From the NCBI RefSeq assembly GCF_000497575.1, contig NZ_APJI01000005.1, positions 62,001-126,000 on the forward strand: 64,000 nt of DNA, read 5' to 3'. Every line of letters begins with the position of its first letter. Position 1 is the first letter of the stretch. The position numbers and the translations under genes were made by a program. A model generated the notes under the pieces. It saw only the letters and a list, made by a program, of their open reading frames with translations. It made no database searches and was not told the DNA's origin. The DNA comes from Afipia sp. OHSU_II-C1. GTDB lineage: Bacteria > Pseudomonadota > Alphaproteobacteria > Rhizobiales > Xanthobacteraceae. Shown here in pieces: positions 56,533-64,000 of this stretch.

Positions 56533-57344
56533 GCCTTTCATAAATTCGGGTCAGCCGGCTGATTCAAAAAGATCGGCGGCCCATCGTTCTTCCTTGCAGT
56601 TTTACGCCGGTGCCCTCCGGCTGTTACCGAAGTGCGCGAAAGATGCACGCGGAAGAATTCCGCACGAGTTTCCCCTGGTGTGGGATATGCGACTAGGCGC
56701 CTTCGGGCGCCTTTTCGCGTTTGGCTTTCAGAGAATCGACTCGTAAACGAGTCCTGAATCCTCGCCCGCCAAATCCAAAAATATGATTCGAGACTCTTGC
56801 GCGGAGTCTTTCCATCATCCTCCCATCATGAGGCCGATTCTCAAATTCGCCGGCGACCGGCTGCAGGTCGCGTTGATGCTCGTTCTGCTAGCCGCGTGCT
56901 CGCTGAACGTGATGTTCCTCTGTGCGCGGCTGTAAGCCGCGTCCCCCAGAGGGGCGGGTTTCTCCAAAATACCGGCCCTTCCGGCGGAAATTAAGTTGCC
57001 CAACCCGGAGGGTTCCAGACTGGAAATGTGGGCAAAATGGCCCCTCGTTGGGCCCAGCGCGGGGCAGATGGCACCGAAATCGCGCTCTGGAGCGATTTGG
57101 CGTGGTAACTGCTGGCACGGCGGCCCACGGGGCTGACGCAGAACAGGGCTGTCCCGCATAAATAGCGGCCCACGGGCTTGGAACTTGGCCACCCCCGCCA
57201 GATATGGTATCTCGCGCCTGCCGCCCTTAGATGACACCGGAGCAGTTTCAGGAAAGCCCGAGATCCGGGTTTTCGTCAGAAAATGCTCCCAATCAGGCCG
57301 CCCGTAGCCGACCTTGAAAGCTGCGGCGGTGGAGACATTATGCA
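56533..57344. other. 812-bp gene-poor interval before glyA
   Basis: No convincing gene. A 35-codon ORF at 56828-56935 (MRPILKFAGDRLQVALM..., membrane-like) lacks a ribosome site, and a minus-strand frame 56815-57369 has no domain. The right half (56936-57344) is GC-rich with many short stems (GGCCC-TCGTT-GGGCC near 57042, GCGCTC-TGGAGCG near 57085) and probably is the glyA 5' leader or an RNA gene. I could not match it to a known riboswitch. Confidence 0.45.
56695..56715 (+). terminator. UUCG-tetraloop terminator
   Basis: AGGCGCC-TTCG-GGCGCCT followed by TTT, a stable tetraloop hairpin. It lies 160 bases after the ldtR stop and may end ldtR mRNA or a small RNA in its 3' region. Confidence 0.75.
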
Positions 57345-57348
57345 ATGA
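57340..57348 (+). promoter_or_regulatory. Two-codon ORF overlapping the glyA start
   Basis: ATG-CAA-TGA: its stop overlaps the glyA ATG (CAATGA). GGAG (57331-57334) is five bases from this ATG and ten from the glyA ATG. It could affect start choice or give a minimal coupled ORF. Function inferred only from geometry. Confidence 0.35.
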
Positions 57349-58646
57349 GCTCATCTGCCAAGACTGCATCCGCTCCCGATTCGTTTTTCACGGCCTCGCT
57401 TGCGCAGGCCGATCCGGAGATTGCCAACGCGATCAAGGGTGAACTCGGTCGTCAGCAGCATGAGATCGAGTTGATCGCTTCCGAGAACATCGTCAGCCGT
57501 GCCGTTCTCGAGGCGCAGGGCTCGGTGATGACCAACAAGTACGCCGAAGGCTATCCGGGCGCGCGCTATTACGGCGGCTGCGAGTTCGTCGACGTTGCCG
57601 AAAACCTCGCCATCGATCGCGCCAAGAAGCTGTTCGGCGCGAACTTCGCCAACGTGCAGCCGAACTCCGGCAGCCAGATGAACCAGGCTGTGTTTCTCGC
57701 GCTCCTGCAGCCGGGCGACACCTTTATGGGTCTAGACCTTGCCGCTGGCGGACATCTGACCCACGGCGCGCCGGTCAACATGTCCGGCAAGTGGTTCAAG
57801 CCGATGCACTACACCGTGCGCCGCGAAGACCAGATCATCGACATGGATGCCGTTGCGAAGCAGGCCGAGGAGATCAAGCCGAAGCTGATTATCGCTGGCG
57901 GCTCGGCCTATTCGCGCGCCTGGGACTTCAAGCGTTTCCGCGAGATCGCCGATAGCGTCGGCGCATATCTCCTGGTCGACATGGCGCACTTCGCCGGTCT
58001 CGTCGCTGGCGGTGTCCATGCGTCGCCGGTGCCGTATGCGCACGTCACCACGACCACGACGCACAAGTCGCTGCGTGGCCCGCGTGGTGGTCTGATCCTG
58101 AGCAACGATGAAGTCATCGCCAAGAAGATCAACTCGGCGATCTTCCCCGGATTGCAGGGCGGCCCGCTGATGCATGTCATCGCGGCGAAAGCCGTGGCCT
58201 TCAAGGAAGCTTTGCAGCCGGATTTCAAGATCTACGCCAAGAATGTGGTCGAGAACGCCAAGGCGCTCGCGGAAACGCTGCGCTCCAATGGTTTCGAGAT
58301 CGTGTCCGGCGGCACCGACAACCACCTGATGCTGGTCGACCTGCGGCCGAAGGGCCTCAAAGGCAACGTCTCGGAGAAGGCGCTGGTTCGCGCCGGTCTG
58401 ACCTGCAACAAGAACGGCATTCCATTCGACCCCGAAAAGCCGTTCGTCACGTCGGGCCTGCGTCTCGGCACCCCGGCTGCGACCACGCGCGGCTTCGGCG
58501 TCGCGGAGTTCAAGCAGGTCGGTGCGCTGATCTCGGAAGTGCTCAATGCCGTCGCCCAGTCGGGCGAAGGTTCGGCACCTCTGGTTGAAGCGTCGGTCAA
58601 GGAGAAGGTGAAGGAACTCACCAGCCGCTTCCCGATCTATCAGTAA
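57345..58646 (+). CDS. glyA: Serine hydroxymethyltransferase
   Basis: 433-residue PLP enzyme interconverting serine and glycine with tetrahydrofolate. [25 protein letters not shown]-type motif ([18 protein letters not shown]) and the PLP Lys241 in [14 protein letters not shown] are diagnostic. Length is typical. GGTGGAG lies 10 bases upstream; a two-codon ORF (57340-57348) overlaps the start codon. nrdR follows 12 bases downstream, a linkage common in proteobacteria. Confidence 0.98.
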   Translation: MSSSAKTASAPDSFFTASLAQADPEIANAIKGELGRQQHEIELIASENIVSRAVLEAQGSVMTNKYAEGYPGARYYGGCEFVDVAENLAIDRAKKLFGANFANVQPNSGSQMNQAVFLALLQPGDTFMGLDLAAGGHLTHGAPVNMSGKWFKPMHYTVRREDQIIDMDAVAKQAEEIKPKLIIAGGSAYSRAWDFKRFREIADSVGAYLLVDMAHFAGLVAGGVHASPVPYAHVTTTTTHKSLRGPRGGLILSNDEVIAKKINSAIFPGLQGGPLMHVIAAKAVAFKEALQPDFKIYAKNVVENAKALAETLRSNGFEIVSGGTDNHLMLVDLRPKGLKGNVSEKALVRAGLTCNKNGIPFDPEKPFVTSGLRLGTPAATTRGFGVAEFKQVGALISEVLNAVAQSGEGSAPLVEASVKEKVKELTSRFPIYQ

Positions 58647-58658
58647 GGGGTACGCGGA

Positions 58659-59144
58659 ATGCGCTGCCCGAGCTGCAACAGTCTCGATACGCAGGTAAAG
58701 GATTCGCGGCCGACGGAAGATTCGGCCGTGATCCGGCGGCGGCGCGTCTGCATGGCGTGCAACTTCCGCTTCACTACGTTCGAGCGCGTGCAGCTTCGCG
58801 AACTCACCGTGATCAAGCGCAACAGCCGCCGCGTTCCGTTCGACCGCGACAAGCTGGTGCGCTCGCTCCAGATCAGCCTGCGCAAGCGCCCGGTCGATCC
58901 CGAGCGCGTGGAGAAAATGGTCTCTGCCATCGTCCGCGAGCTGGAAAGCGGCGGCGAGTCGGAGATTTCGTCGGAGGTGATCGGCGAGACCGTGATGGAG
59001 CATCTGCGCCAGCTCGACGACGTCGCCTATGTCCGCTTCGCGTCCGTCTATCGCAATTTCCGCGAGGCCAAGGATTTCGAGGCCGTGCTCGGCGAACTGT
59101 CGGGCGAGGACGAACCGCCGCGGCCGGCGGTCGTGCGCAAGTGA
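58659..59144 (+). CDS. nrdR: Transcriptional repressor NrdR
   Basis: 161-residue repressor of ribonucleotide reductase genes. The zinc ribbon [42 protein letters not shown] (two CxxC pairs) is followed by an ATP-cone domain ([46 protein letters not shown]). Length is typical, and it follows glyA and precedes ribD, a widely conserved order. Confidence 0.98.
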   Translation: MRCPSCNSLDTQVKDSRPTEDSAVIRRRRVCMACNFRFTTFERVQLRELTVIKRNSRRVPFDRDKLVRSLQISLRKRPVDPERVEKMVSAIVRELESGGESEISSEVIGETVMEHLRQLDDVAYVRFASVYRNFREAKDFEAVLGELSGEDEPPRPAVVRK

Positions 59145-59209
59145 TTTTTTCACGGCGCGGCGTTCGCTAATCCGCTAGCTTGATCGCTGTGCCGGATACC
59201 TCTGACCCA

Positions 59210-60313
59210 ATGTCTCAAGATTTTCGCTACATGCAGCTTGCGCTGGCGCTTGGCCGGCGCGGGCAGGGCCGCACGTGGCCCAATCCTGCCGTCGGTGCGG
59301 TCATCGTCAAGGATGGCGTCATCGTCGGGCGCGGCTGGACCCAGCCCGGCGGGCGGCCTCATGCCGAACCTGAGGCGCTGAAGCGCGCGGGCGATGCGGC
59401 GCGCGGCGCGACGCTCTACGTCACGCTGGAGCCGTGCTCGCATTTCGGGAAATCGCCGCCGTGCGCGGACGCGATCATTGCCGCGGGTATCGCGCGGGTC
59501 GTTTCCGCCATCGAAGATCCAAATCCTGAAGTCGGCGGGCAGGGCCATGCACGGCTGCGCGCTGCGGGCATCGCGGTGGAGGTCGGCCTTTGCAAGGATG
59601 AAGCTGCACGCGATCACGCCGGGCATTTTCTGCGCGTCGGCCAGAAGCGCCCGTTTGTCATTTTGAAGCTTGCCGTGTCCGCCGACGACAAGATCGCGGC
59701 GGCGGGCCATCGGCCGGTCGCGATCACCGGCGAAGCGGCCAAGGCGCGCGTGCATCTGTTGCGCGCGCAGAGCGATGCGATCCTTGTCGGCATCGGCACG
59801 GTGCTTGCCGACGATCCGTTGCTCACCGTGCGCCTGCCGGGACTGGAAGCGCAATCGCCCGTGCGTGTGGTACTCGATCGTGCGCTGCGATTGCCGGGGG
59901 CAAGCAAGCTTGTGCACTCCGCGCGGCAGACGCCGCTGTGGATCATGACGTCCAGTCTGTCCGAGGCTCCGGCAGCGATGAAACTTGGCGCGGCCGGAGC
60001 GCAGGTCATCCGCGTGCCCGTGGCAAATGAAACAACGCCCGGCCTCGATCTCAAGGCCGTTTTGAATGCGCTGGCCGAGCGCGGGATCACACGGCTGATG
60101 GTGGAAGGCGGCGCGCGGGTGGCGTCGTCATTCCTGAGCGCCGGGTTGATCGATGAGGTTTGGCTGCTGCGCGGGCAGGGGACCATTGGCATGGATGGTA
60201 TTCCGGCGCTCGATACACAGCCATTGTCTGTCGTCACCCAGTCGCCTCGCTGGCGCGCGCGTGCTACCGAGGGCTTCGATAAAGACACTCTCACGATCTA
60301 TGAACGATCATGA
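59210..60313 (+). CDS. ribD: Bifunctional riboflavin biosynthesis deaminase/reductase
   Basis: 367-residue fusion. The N-terminal CDA-fold deaminase has the zinc site HAEPEAL near residue 50 and EPCSHFGKSPPCADAI near residue 77; the C-terminal reductase has LKLAVSADDKIAAAGH and LVGIGTVLADDPLLTVR. Acts on the pyrimidine intermediates after GTP cyclohydrolase II. ATG at 59210 is preferred over the TTG at 59180. Confidence 0.97.
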   Translation: MSQDFRYMQLALALGRRGQGRTWPNPAVGAVIVKDGVIVGRGWTQPGGRPHAEPEALKRAGDAARGATLYVTLEPCSHFGKSPPCADAIIAAGIARVVSAIEDPNPEVGGQGHARLRAAGIAVEVGLCKDEAARDHAGHFLRVGQKRPFVILKLAVSADDKIAAAGHRPVAITGEAAKARVHLLRAQSDAILVGIGTVLADDPLLTVRLPGLEAQSPVRVVLDRALRLPGASKLVHSARQTPLWIMTSSLSEAPAAMKLGAAGAQVIRVPVANETTPGLDLKAVLNALAERGITRLMVEGGARVASSFLSAGLIDEVWLLRGQGTIGMDGIPALDTQPLSVVTQSPRWRARATEGFDKDTLTIYERS

Positions 60314-60354
60314 TCCGGAAAAGTGGAAACCGGTTTTCCGATCAGATCATGATC
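60306..60354. repeat. Rhizobiales palindromic repeat between ribD and ribE
   Basis: GATCATGATC (60306-60315) and GATCATGATC (60345-60354) bracket a CGGAAAA...TTTTCCG stem. I recall this ATGATCCGGAAAAGTGG-type element as a frequent intergenic repeat in Bradyrhizobium, Methylobacterium and Mesorhizobium. The left arm overlaps the last codons of ribD. Confidence 0.75.
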
Positions 60355-60372
60355 AATTAAGAAGAGACCTAG

Positions 60373-60981
60373 ATGTTCACCGGCATCATCACTGACCTTG
60401 GCGAAATCACCAGCATCACGCCGACCGCGCAGGGTCAATTGCATCGGCTGCGCATCGCATGCCGCTATGACCAGACCACCATCGCGGATGGCGCATCGAT
60501 CGCCTGCAACGGCGTTTGCCTGACGGTGGTGCAGTCCGGTGTCGATCAAGGCAGAACGTGGTTCGATGTCGATGCGGCCGCCGAGACATTGCGCCTGACA
60601 ACGGCAAAGGGGTGGGCGAAGGGCACGCGCCTCAATCTCGAACGTGCCCTCAAGATCGGCGACGAACTCGGCGGGCACATCGTTGCCGGGCATGTCGACG
60701 GCATCGCCAGCATCATCTCCCGCGAAGATCTGCCGGACATGGCAAGGTTCGAACTGCGCGCGCCGCGCGATCTTGCAAAGTTCATTGCGGCGAAGGGGTC
60801 GGTGGTGCTCGATGGTGCGTCGCTGACGGTCAATACCGCTGTTGACGACACATTTTCCGTCCTCATCATTCCGCATACGCTGCAGGTGACGACGCTGAGC
60901 GACTGGCGGGCGGGGTCGGAAGTCAATCTCGAAATCGATCTGATGGCGCGTTACGCCGCACGGTTGATCGAGATGAAATAG
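60373..60981 (+). CDS. ribE: Riboflavin synthase (alpha chain)
   Basis: 202-residue dismutase that makes riboflavin from two lumazines. The fold is two repeated lumazine-binding barrels: MFTGIITDLGEI...GASIACNGVCLTVV (first) and KIGDELGGHIVAGHVDGIA...GSVVLDGASLTVNT (second). The conserved MFTGII start and the catalytic His/Cys loop (ACNGVCLT) are present. Also named ribC in some schemes. It is followed at 26 bases by the TetR gene, a change of theme. Confidence 0.97.
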   Translation: MFTGIITDLGEITSITPTAQGQLHRLRIACRYDQTTIADGASIACNGVCLTVVQSGVDQGRTWFDVDAAAETLRLTTAKGWAKGTRLNLERALKIGDELGGHIVAGHVDGIASIISREDLPDMARFELRAPRDLAKFIAAKGSVVLDGASLTVNTAVDDTFSVLIIPHTLQVTTLSDWRAGSEVNLEIDLMARYAARLIEMK

Positions 60982-61006
60982 AACTCGTGCCGTAAACGGG
61001 ATAGGC

Positions 61007-61678
61007 ATGCGTAAGCAACTCACCGAGCAGCAGGTCGAGGTTTTCCGGGAGCGCTTGCTTCGTGTGGCCGAGAAGCTGTTTGCCAGGCACGGTGCCGCCG
61101 GCGTTTCGATGCGCCAGATCGCCCAGGCGCTCGGCTACAGTCAGACCGCGGCTTACCGCTACTTCGCCAACAAGGACGAAATCCTCGTGGCGATGCGGGC
61201 CGCAGCCCTCGATCGCTTCTGTGGTCACCTAGAAGCGGCGTTCGACCCGGCGAGGGATGCACGCAAGAATGCGCGCGCGGTCGGACAGGCTTTTCTCGAT
61301 TTTGCGCTGAAACATCCTGACACCTATCGGCTGATCTTCTTCACGGAGAATCTCGAGGAGGCGATTGCACCGCAGTTTCCGACGACGATGACGCGCTTTC
61401 GCGCCACCATGACCACCTATGTGCAAGCGCTTGTCGATGCCGGGTATATCCAGGGCGATGTCAGGACACTGGCCGAGTCCTTCTTCTCCGCCGCGCACGG
61501 GGTCGTCATGATGCACATGAGCGGCCTGCTGCGGACGGTCAGCGAGCGGGATGAACTGCATCTCGCCTCCATGCGCCTGATTGCCAGGGGCGCCGGCATG
61601 TCGGAAGTCACGCGAACCGGCGCGCGGAAGCCTGTCAGGGTTGCCGTCGGCGAACGCGCCGTGGCTCGCAAAACTTGA
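61007..61678 (+). CDS. TetR-family transcriptional regulator
   Basis: 223 residues. N-terminal HTH: LLRVAEKLFARHGAAGVSMRQIAQALGYSQTAAYRYFANKDEILVAMRA, typical of TetR; the remaining helical part is a ligand pocket (TetR_C/WHG-like, with HPDTYRLIFF...). Probably regulates the adjacent acyl-CoA ligase gene, and maybe senses its acyl-CoA product. The signal molecule is unknown. Confidence 0.93.
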   Translation: MRKQLTEQQVEVFRERLLRVAEKLFARHGAAGVSMRQIAQALGYSQTAAYRYFANKDEILVAMRAAALDRFCGHLEAAFDPARDARKNARAVGQAFLDFALKHPDTYRLIFFTENLEEAIAPQFPTTMTRFRATMTTYVQALVDAGYIQGDVRTLAESFFSAAHGVVMMHMSGLLRTVSERDELHLASMRLIARGAGMSEVTRTGARKPVRVAVGERAVARKT

Positions 61679-61759
61679 CGCTGTTAAATTAATTAAATAG
61701 CTTCCCGGCGAAATGCGCCGGCGGTCGATCGGCCGATAATAATCAACAGGGGAAACGTC

Positions 61760-63622
61760 ATGCCGCTTTTCAGCGATTACCCGGTCGCAACGCTTAAGGA
61801 TGTCCTTCGGTTCGAAACTGAGAAAACGCTCGAACAGCGCTATGACGCGCGCAGCGTCTACGACGTCTTCGCCAAGAGCGCCTCGCGTCATCCTGACCGC
61901 ACTGCGCTGACCATGCTGATGTCGGGTGCCGACGATGAGACGCCGCGCATCGTCACATATCGTCAGTTGCTCGAAGGCATCACCCGCGCGGCGAACTTCT
62001 TTGCGAGCCTCGGCGGGCCGGGCTCGGGGGTCGCCTACATTCTTCCGAGTTTGGTCGAGACCCATTTCACTCTGTGGGGCGCAGAAGCGCAGGGCTATGC
62101 GGTACCGATCAACTTCCTGCTTCAGCCGCAGAACATCGCGGATCTCGTTCGCGCAGCAGACGCGAAAATTCTCGTGGCGCTTGGGCCGCATCCGCAGCTC
62201 GACATCTGGCAGAAGGCCGTTGAGGTCAGCAGGCTGCTGCCGGACGTCAAGCTGGTGCAGGTCTCGCTATCAGACGCGCCGTTGCCTGAGGGTGTGTTCG
62301 GCTTTGCGCCCGGTCTAAAGGCGCAGGATGGCAACGCGTTGACCTTCGGGAAGGCGCGGAGCGGCGATGACGTTGCCGCCTATTTCCACACCGGTGGCAC
62401 GACCGGCTCGCCGAAGCTCGTCACCCACACCCATCGCATGCAGATTGCAGCGGGGTTTGGCGGCGCTGTGTTGCAGGATCTGAGCGAGACCGATGCCATC
62501 ACCAATGGGCTGCCGCTGTTTCACGTGGCCGCGACGATTTCCTGCGGCTTGTCGTTCTTCATTGCGGGGGCGAATGTCATTGTCCTGTCACCGGCGGGGA
62601 TGCGCAACCCGGTCATCATCAAGAATTTCTGGAAGATCGTTGAGCGCTATCGCGCAACCGTGATCGGGGGCGTGCCGACGGCGCTGGCTGCGTTGCTCAA
62701 TGTGCCGGTCGATGCCGACATTTCGTCGGCGCGTTACAGTATCTCGGGTGCATCGCTGCTGCCGCGCGCCGTTGCCGTGCAGTACCAGAAGATGACCGGG
62801 ACGGCGATCCACGAAATTCTCGGCATGACAGAGACTGGTGGGCTGGTGTCCATCGATCCCGCATCGGCGGATCCCGTGCTGGGTTCGGTCGGCATTCGCC
62901 TGCCGTACACAAAGGTCGTTGTCCGCAAACTCGCCGCGGACGGTTCGCTCGGGGAGGCCTGCGTACCGCACGAGGTCGGTGTGATGACCGTCTCCGGTCC
63001 AAACGTTACGCCGGGTTACAAGGACCAGAGCCAGAACAGCGGCGCACTGCGCGACGGCTATCTCGACAGCGGCGATCTGGCTTACACCGACGAGCAGGGG
63101 CGGCTGTTCATCGCGGGGCGCTCGAAGGATCTCATCATCCGCAGTGGCCACAACATCGATCCGGTTCTGATCGAGGATGCGCTGCAATCGCATCCCGCGG
63201 TTGCGCTGGCTGCGGCGGTCGGCCAGCCGGACAAATATGCCGGCGAACTGCCGGTGTGCTACGTGGCGCTCAAGCCGGGCGCGCAGGCGACTCCCGATGA
63301 ACTGAAAGCATTCGCCGAGCCGCTGATTGCCGAACGCCCGGCATGGCCGAAGCAGATCATCGTCATCGACGCCATTCCGGTGACCAGCGTTGGCAAGATA
63401 TTCAAGCCTCAGTTGCGGACCGATGCCGTGCAGCGGCTGGTTGCTCAGGTGGTTGCAGAAGCCGCGGGAACGGCCGATGCGGTGATCGACGTGGCCGCCG
63501 GCGGCAAACGCGGCATCGACGTCAAGGTGGTGCTGCCTCGTGCGACGGCTGGGCAGCAGGCTGCGGTTGAGAAGGCGCTGGAGGGCTATTTGTTCGACTA
63601 CAAGGTCGCGCAGGCCGTTTGA
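61760..63622 (+). CDS. Acyl-CoA synthetase (AMP-forming)
   Basis: 620-residue ANL-superfamily ligase. A5-type motifs: the P-loop FHTGGTTGSPKLV near residue 210, the aromatic ILGMTETGGLVSI near residue 355, the hinge YLDSGDLAYTDEQGRLFIAGRSKDLIIRSGHNIDP near residue 430, and the adenylation Lys in PVTSVGKIFKPQLR near residue 545. The tail after this Lys (about 70 residues) is longer than usual and may be a small extra domain. Substrate class (fatty, aromatic or branched acyl) cannot be read. It is adjacent to a TetR regulator. Confidence 0.93.
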   Translation: MPLFSDYPVATLKDVLRFETEKTLEQRYDARSVYDVFAKSASRHPDRTALTMLMSGADDETPRIVTYRQLLEGITRAANFFASLGGPGSGVAYILPSLVETHFTLWGAEAQGYAVPINFLLQPQNIADLVRAADAKILVALGPHPQLDIWQKAVEVSRLLPDVKLVQVSLSDAPLPEGVFGFAPGLKAQDGNALTFGKARSGDDVAAYFHTGGTTGSPKLVTHTHRMQIAAGFGGAVLQDLSETDAITNGLPLFHVAATISCGLSFFIAGANVIVLSPAGMRNPVIIKNFWKIVERYRATVIGGVPTALAALLNVPVDADISSARYSISGASLLPRAVAVQYQKMTGTAIHEILGMTETGGLVSIDPASADPVLGSVGIRLPYTKVVVRKLAADGSLGEACVPHEVGVMTVSGPNVTPGYKDQSQNSGALRDGYLDSGDLAYTDEQGRLFIAGRSKDLIIRSGHNIDPVLIEDALQSHPAVALAAAVGQPDKYAGELPVCYVALKPGAQATPDELKAFAEPLIAERPAWPKQIIVIDAIPVTSVGKIFKPQLRTDAVQRLVAQVVAEAAGTADAVIDVAAGGKRGIDVKVVLPRATAGQQAAVEKALEGYLFDYKVAQAV

Positions 63623-63651
63623 AACGGTTTCCGAGCTGCATCCCTGCTTTG

Positions 63652-63719
63652 AAAGGGGCCCGTTGTACTTGGCTTTGTAGCGCCCAGCGACTACAAACGC
63701 GCAAACACGGAACCCCTTT
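63652..63719 (+). promoter_or_regulatory. Nested stem structure upstream of ribH
   Basis: Outer stem AAAGGGG (63652-63658) with CCCCTTT (63713-63719), inner perfect hairpin TTTGTAG (63674-63680) with CTACAAA (63691-63697). It ends 12 bases before the ribH start. It is not an FMN riboswitch by sequence; possible leader or translational control element. Confidence 0.45.
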
Positions 63720-63730
63720 GACTGGATGGA

Positions 63731-64000
63731 ATGATGGCTGAACCGCGGCGCGCAGAACTCAAGGACCAAACCGATATCAGCGGCGCGACCGTCGTCATCA
63801 TCGAAGCCCGCTTTTACGACGATATCCAGGAAGCGCTGCTTCAGGGAGCGATCAAGGAGCTTGAGGCCGCAGGCGTCGGCTACGACGTCATCAGCGTGCC
63901 GGGCGCGCTCGAAATCCCGGCGGCGATTGCGATTGCCATGGACGCATCGAAGAAGAATGGCCGGCAGTACGACGGCGCCATTGCGCTCGGCTGCGTGGTG
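63731..64000 (+). CDS. ribH: 6,7-dimethyl-8-ribityllumazine synthase, partial (3' end outside window)
   Basis: First 90 codons. The reading [13 protein letters not shown] continues with [45 protein letters not shown] and GAIALGCVV, which match the RibH active-site segments (F/W near residue 27 and the conserved PGALEIP). The true start is either ATG 63731 or 63734; both are in frame. Riboflavin genes ribD and ribE are nearby but separated by two unrelated genes. Confidence 0.95.
   Translation, partial: MMAEPRRAELKDQTDISGATVVIIEARFYDDIQEALLQGAIKELEAAGVGYDVISVPGALEIPAAIAIAMDASKKNGRQYDGAIALGCVV

Noticed and set aside
56828-56935. 35-codon ORF with a hydrophobic segment (MRPILKFAGDRLQVALM...)
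   Set aside because: No ribosome-binding site; too little evidence to list as a gene, although membrane-peptide coding is not excluded.
56815-57369. 184-codon minus-strand frame upstream of glyA
   Set aside because: No domain, overlaps the glyA start and probable leader.
57732-59153. 473-codon antisense frame across glyA and nrdR
   Set aside because: Covers two well-supported genes and has no family-like motif.
60314-60372. FMN riboswitch between ribD and ribE
   Set aside because: The 59-bp gap contains the Rhizobiales palindromic repeat and none of the conserved FMN-riboswitch blocks.
62588-63769. 393-codon antisense frame over the acyl-CoA ligase
   Set aside because: Shadow of the ligase gene; composition Arg/His-rich.

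Overview
This 64 kb window is a stretch of high-GC alphaproteobacterial chromosome, most likely from the Bradyrhizobiaceae/Nitrobacteraceae (Afipia, Bradyrhizobium, Rhodopseudomonas, Nitrobacter group). The evidence is the gene content and order (topA-dprA-plsY-pyrC-pyrB, ruvX-gatC-gatA-gatB, dapA-mscL-smpB, rpoZ-rsh-pdxJ-acpS-lepB-rnc-era-recO, glyA-nrdR-ribD-ribE-ribH), a Porin_2-type porin, an LdtR-type MarR regulator, a magnesium-type HemB without zinc cysteines, and rhizobial-style REP palindromes. Species identity is an inference; no 16S gene is present. I see no prophage, transposase, CRISPR array or other clear mobile element. Coding density is high and the content is mostly housekeeping.

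Layout. 0-10.6 kb: a mostly minus-strand core block (rnr fragment, topA, dprA, plsY, a dihydroorotase-like gene, pyrB) interrupted by an HxlR regulator/SDR pair and a large unassigned membrane protein. 10.7-19.4 kb: an accessory stretch with a VanX-like dipeptidase, AidB-type acyl-CoA dehydrogenase, CPBP protease, AEC transporter, ruvX, a LysR/MFS divergent pair and a nitronate monooxygenase-like enzyme. 19.5-24.9 kb: gatC, a tiny cysteine protein, gatA, chorismate mutase, a patatin-like lipoprotein and gatB. 24.9-27.6 kb: the least gene-dense part, with a 30-residue lysine-rich protein behind a 595-bp unexplained region, a few small ORFs, a long hairpin and tRNA-Ser(GCT). 27.6-36.8 kb: porin, hydrolase, soluble lytic transglycosylase, dapA, mscL, smpB, peroxiredoxin, uracil-DNA glycosylase and a NYN-domain protein.

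37.1-48.5 kb: rpoZ, the RelA/SpoT homologue, then a tight plus-strand run pdxJ-acpS and lepB-rnc-era-(4-TM protein)-recO with stop/start overlaps, followed by parC and trmO. 48.7-55.7 kb: small lipoprotein, RidA, Nramp Mn/Fe transporter, an HxlR/azoreductase divergent pair, bpt, RDD protein, hemB and a DUF6163-like protein. 56.0-64.0 kb: ldtR, a long non-coding stretch, glyA-nrdR-ribD-ribE, a TetR/acyl-CoA ligase pair, and the start of ribH, which runs off the window.

The genes serve pyrimidine synthesis (pyrB with a catalytically dead PyrC-like partner), Gln/Asn-tRNA formation, riboflavin synthesis, stringent response, RNA processing, peptidoglycan turnover and lysine/DAP supply. The points most worth a second look are the dead dihydroorotase, the lysine-rich miniprotein and its upstream DNA, the cysteine miniprotein inside the gat cluster, a nested RNA-like structure before ribH, a two-codon ORF overlapping the glyA start, and a Mur/Fur-like operator before mntH. 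I found no convincing new multi-gene system.
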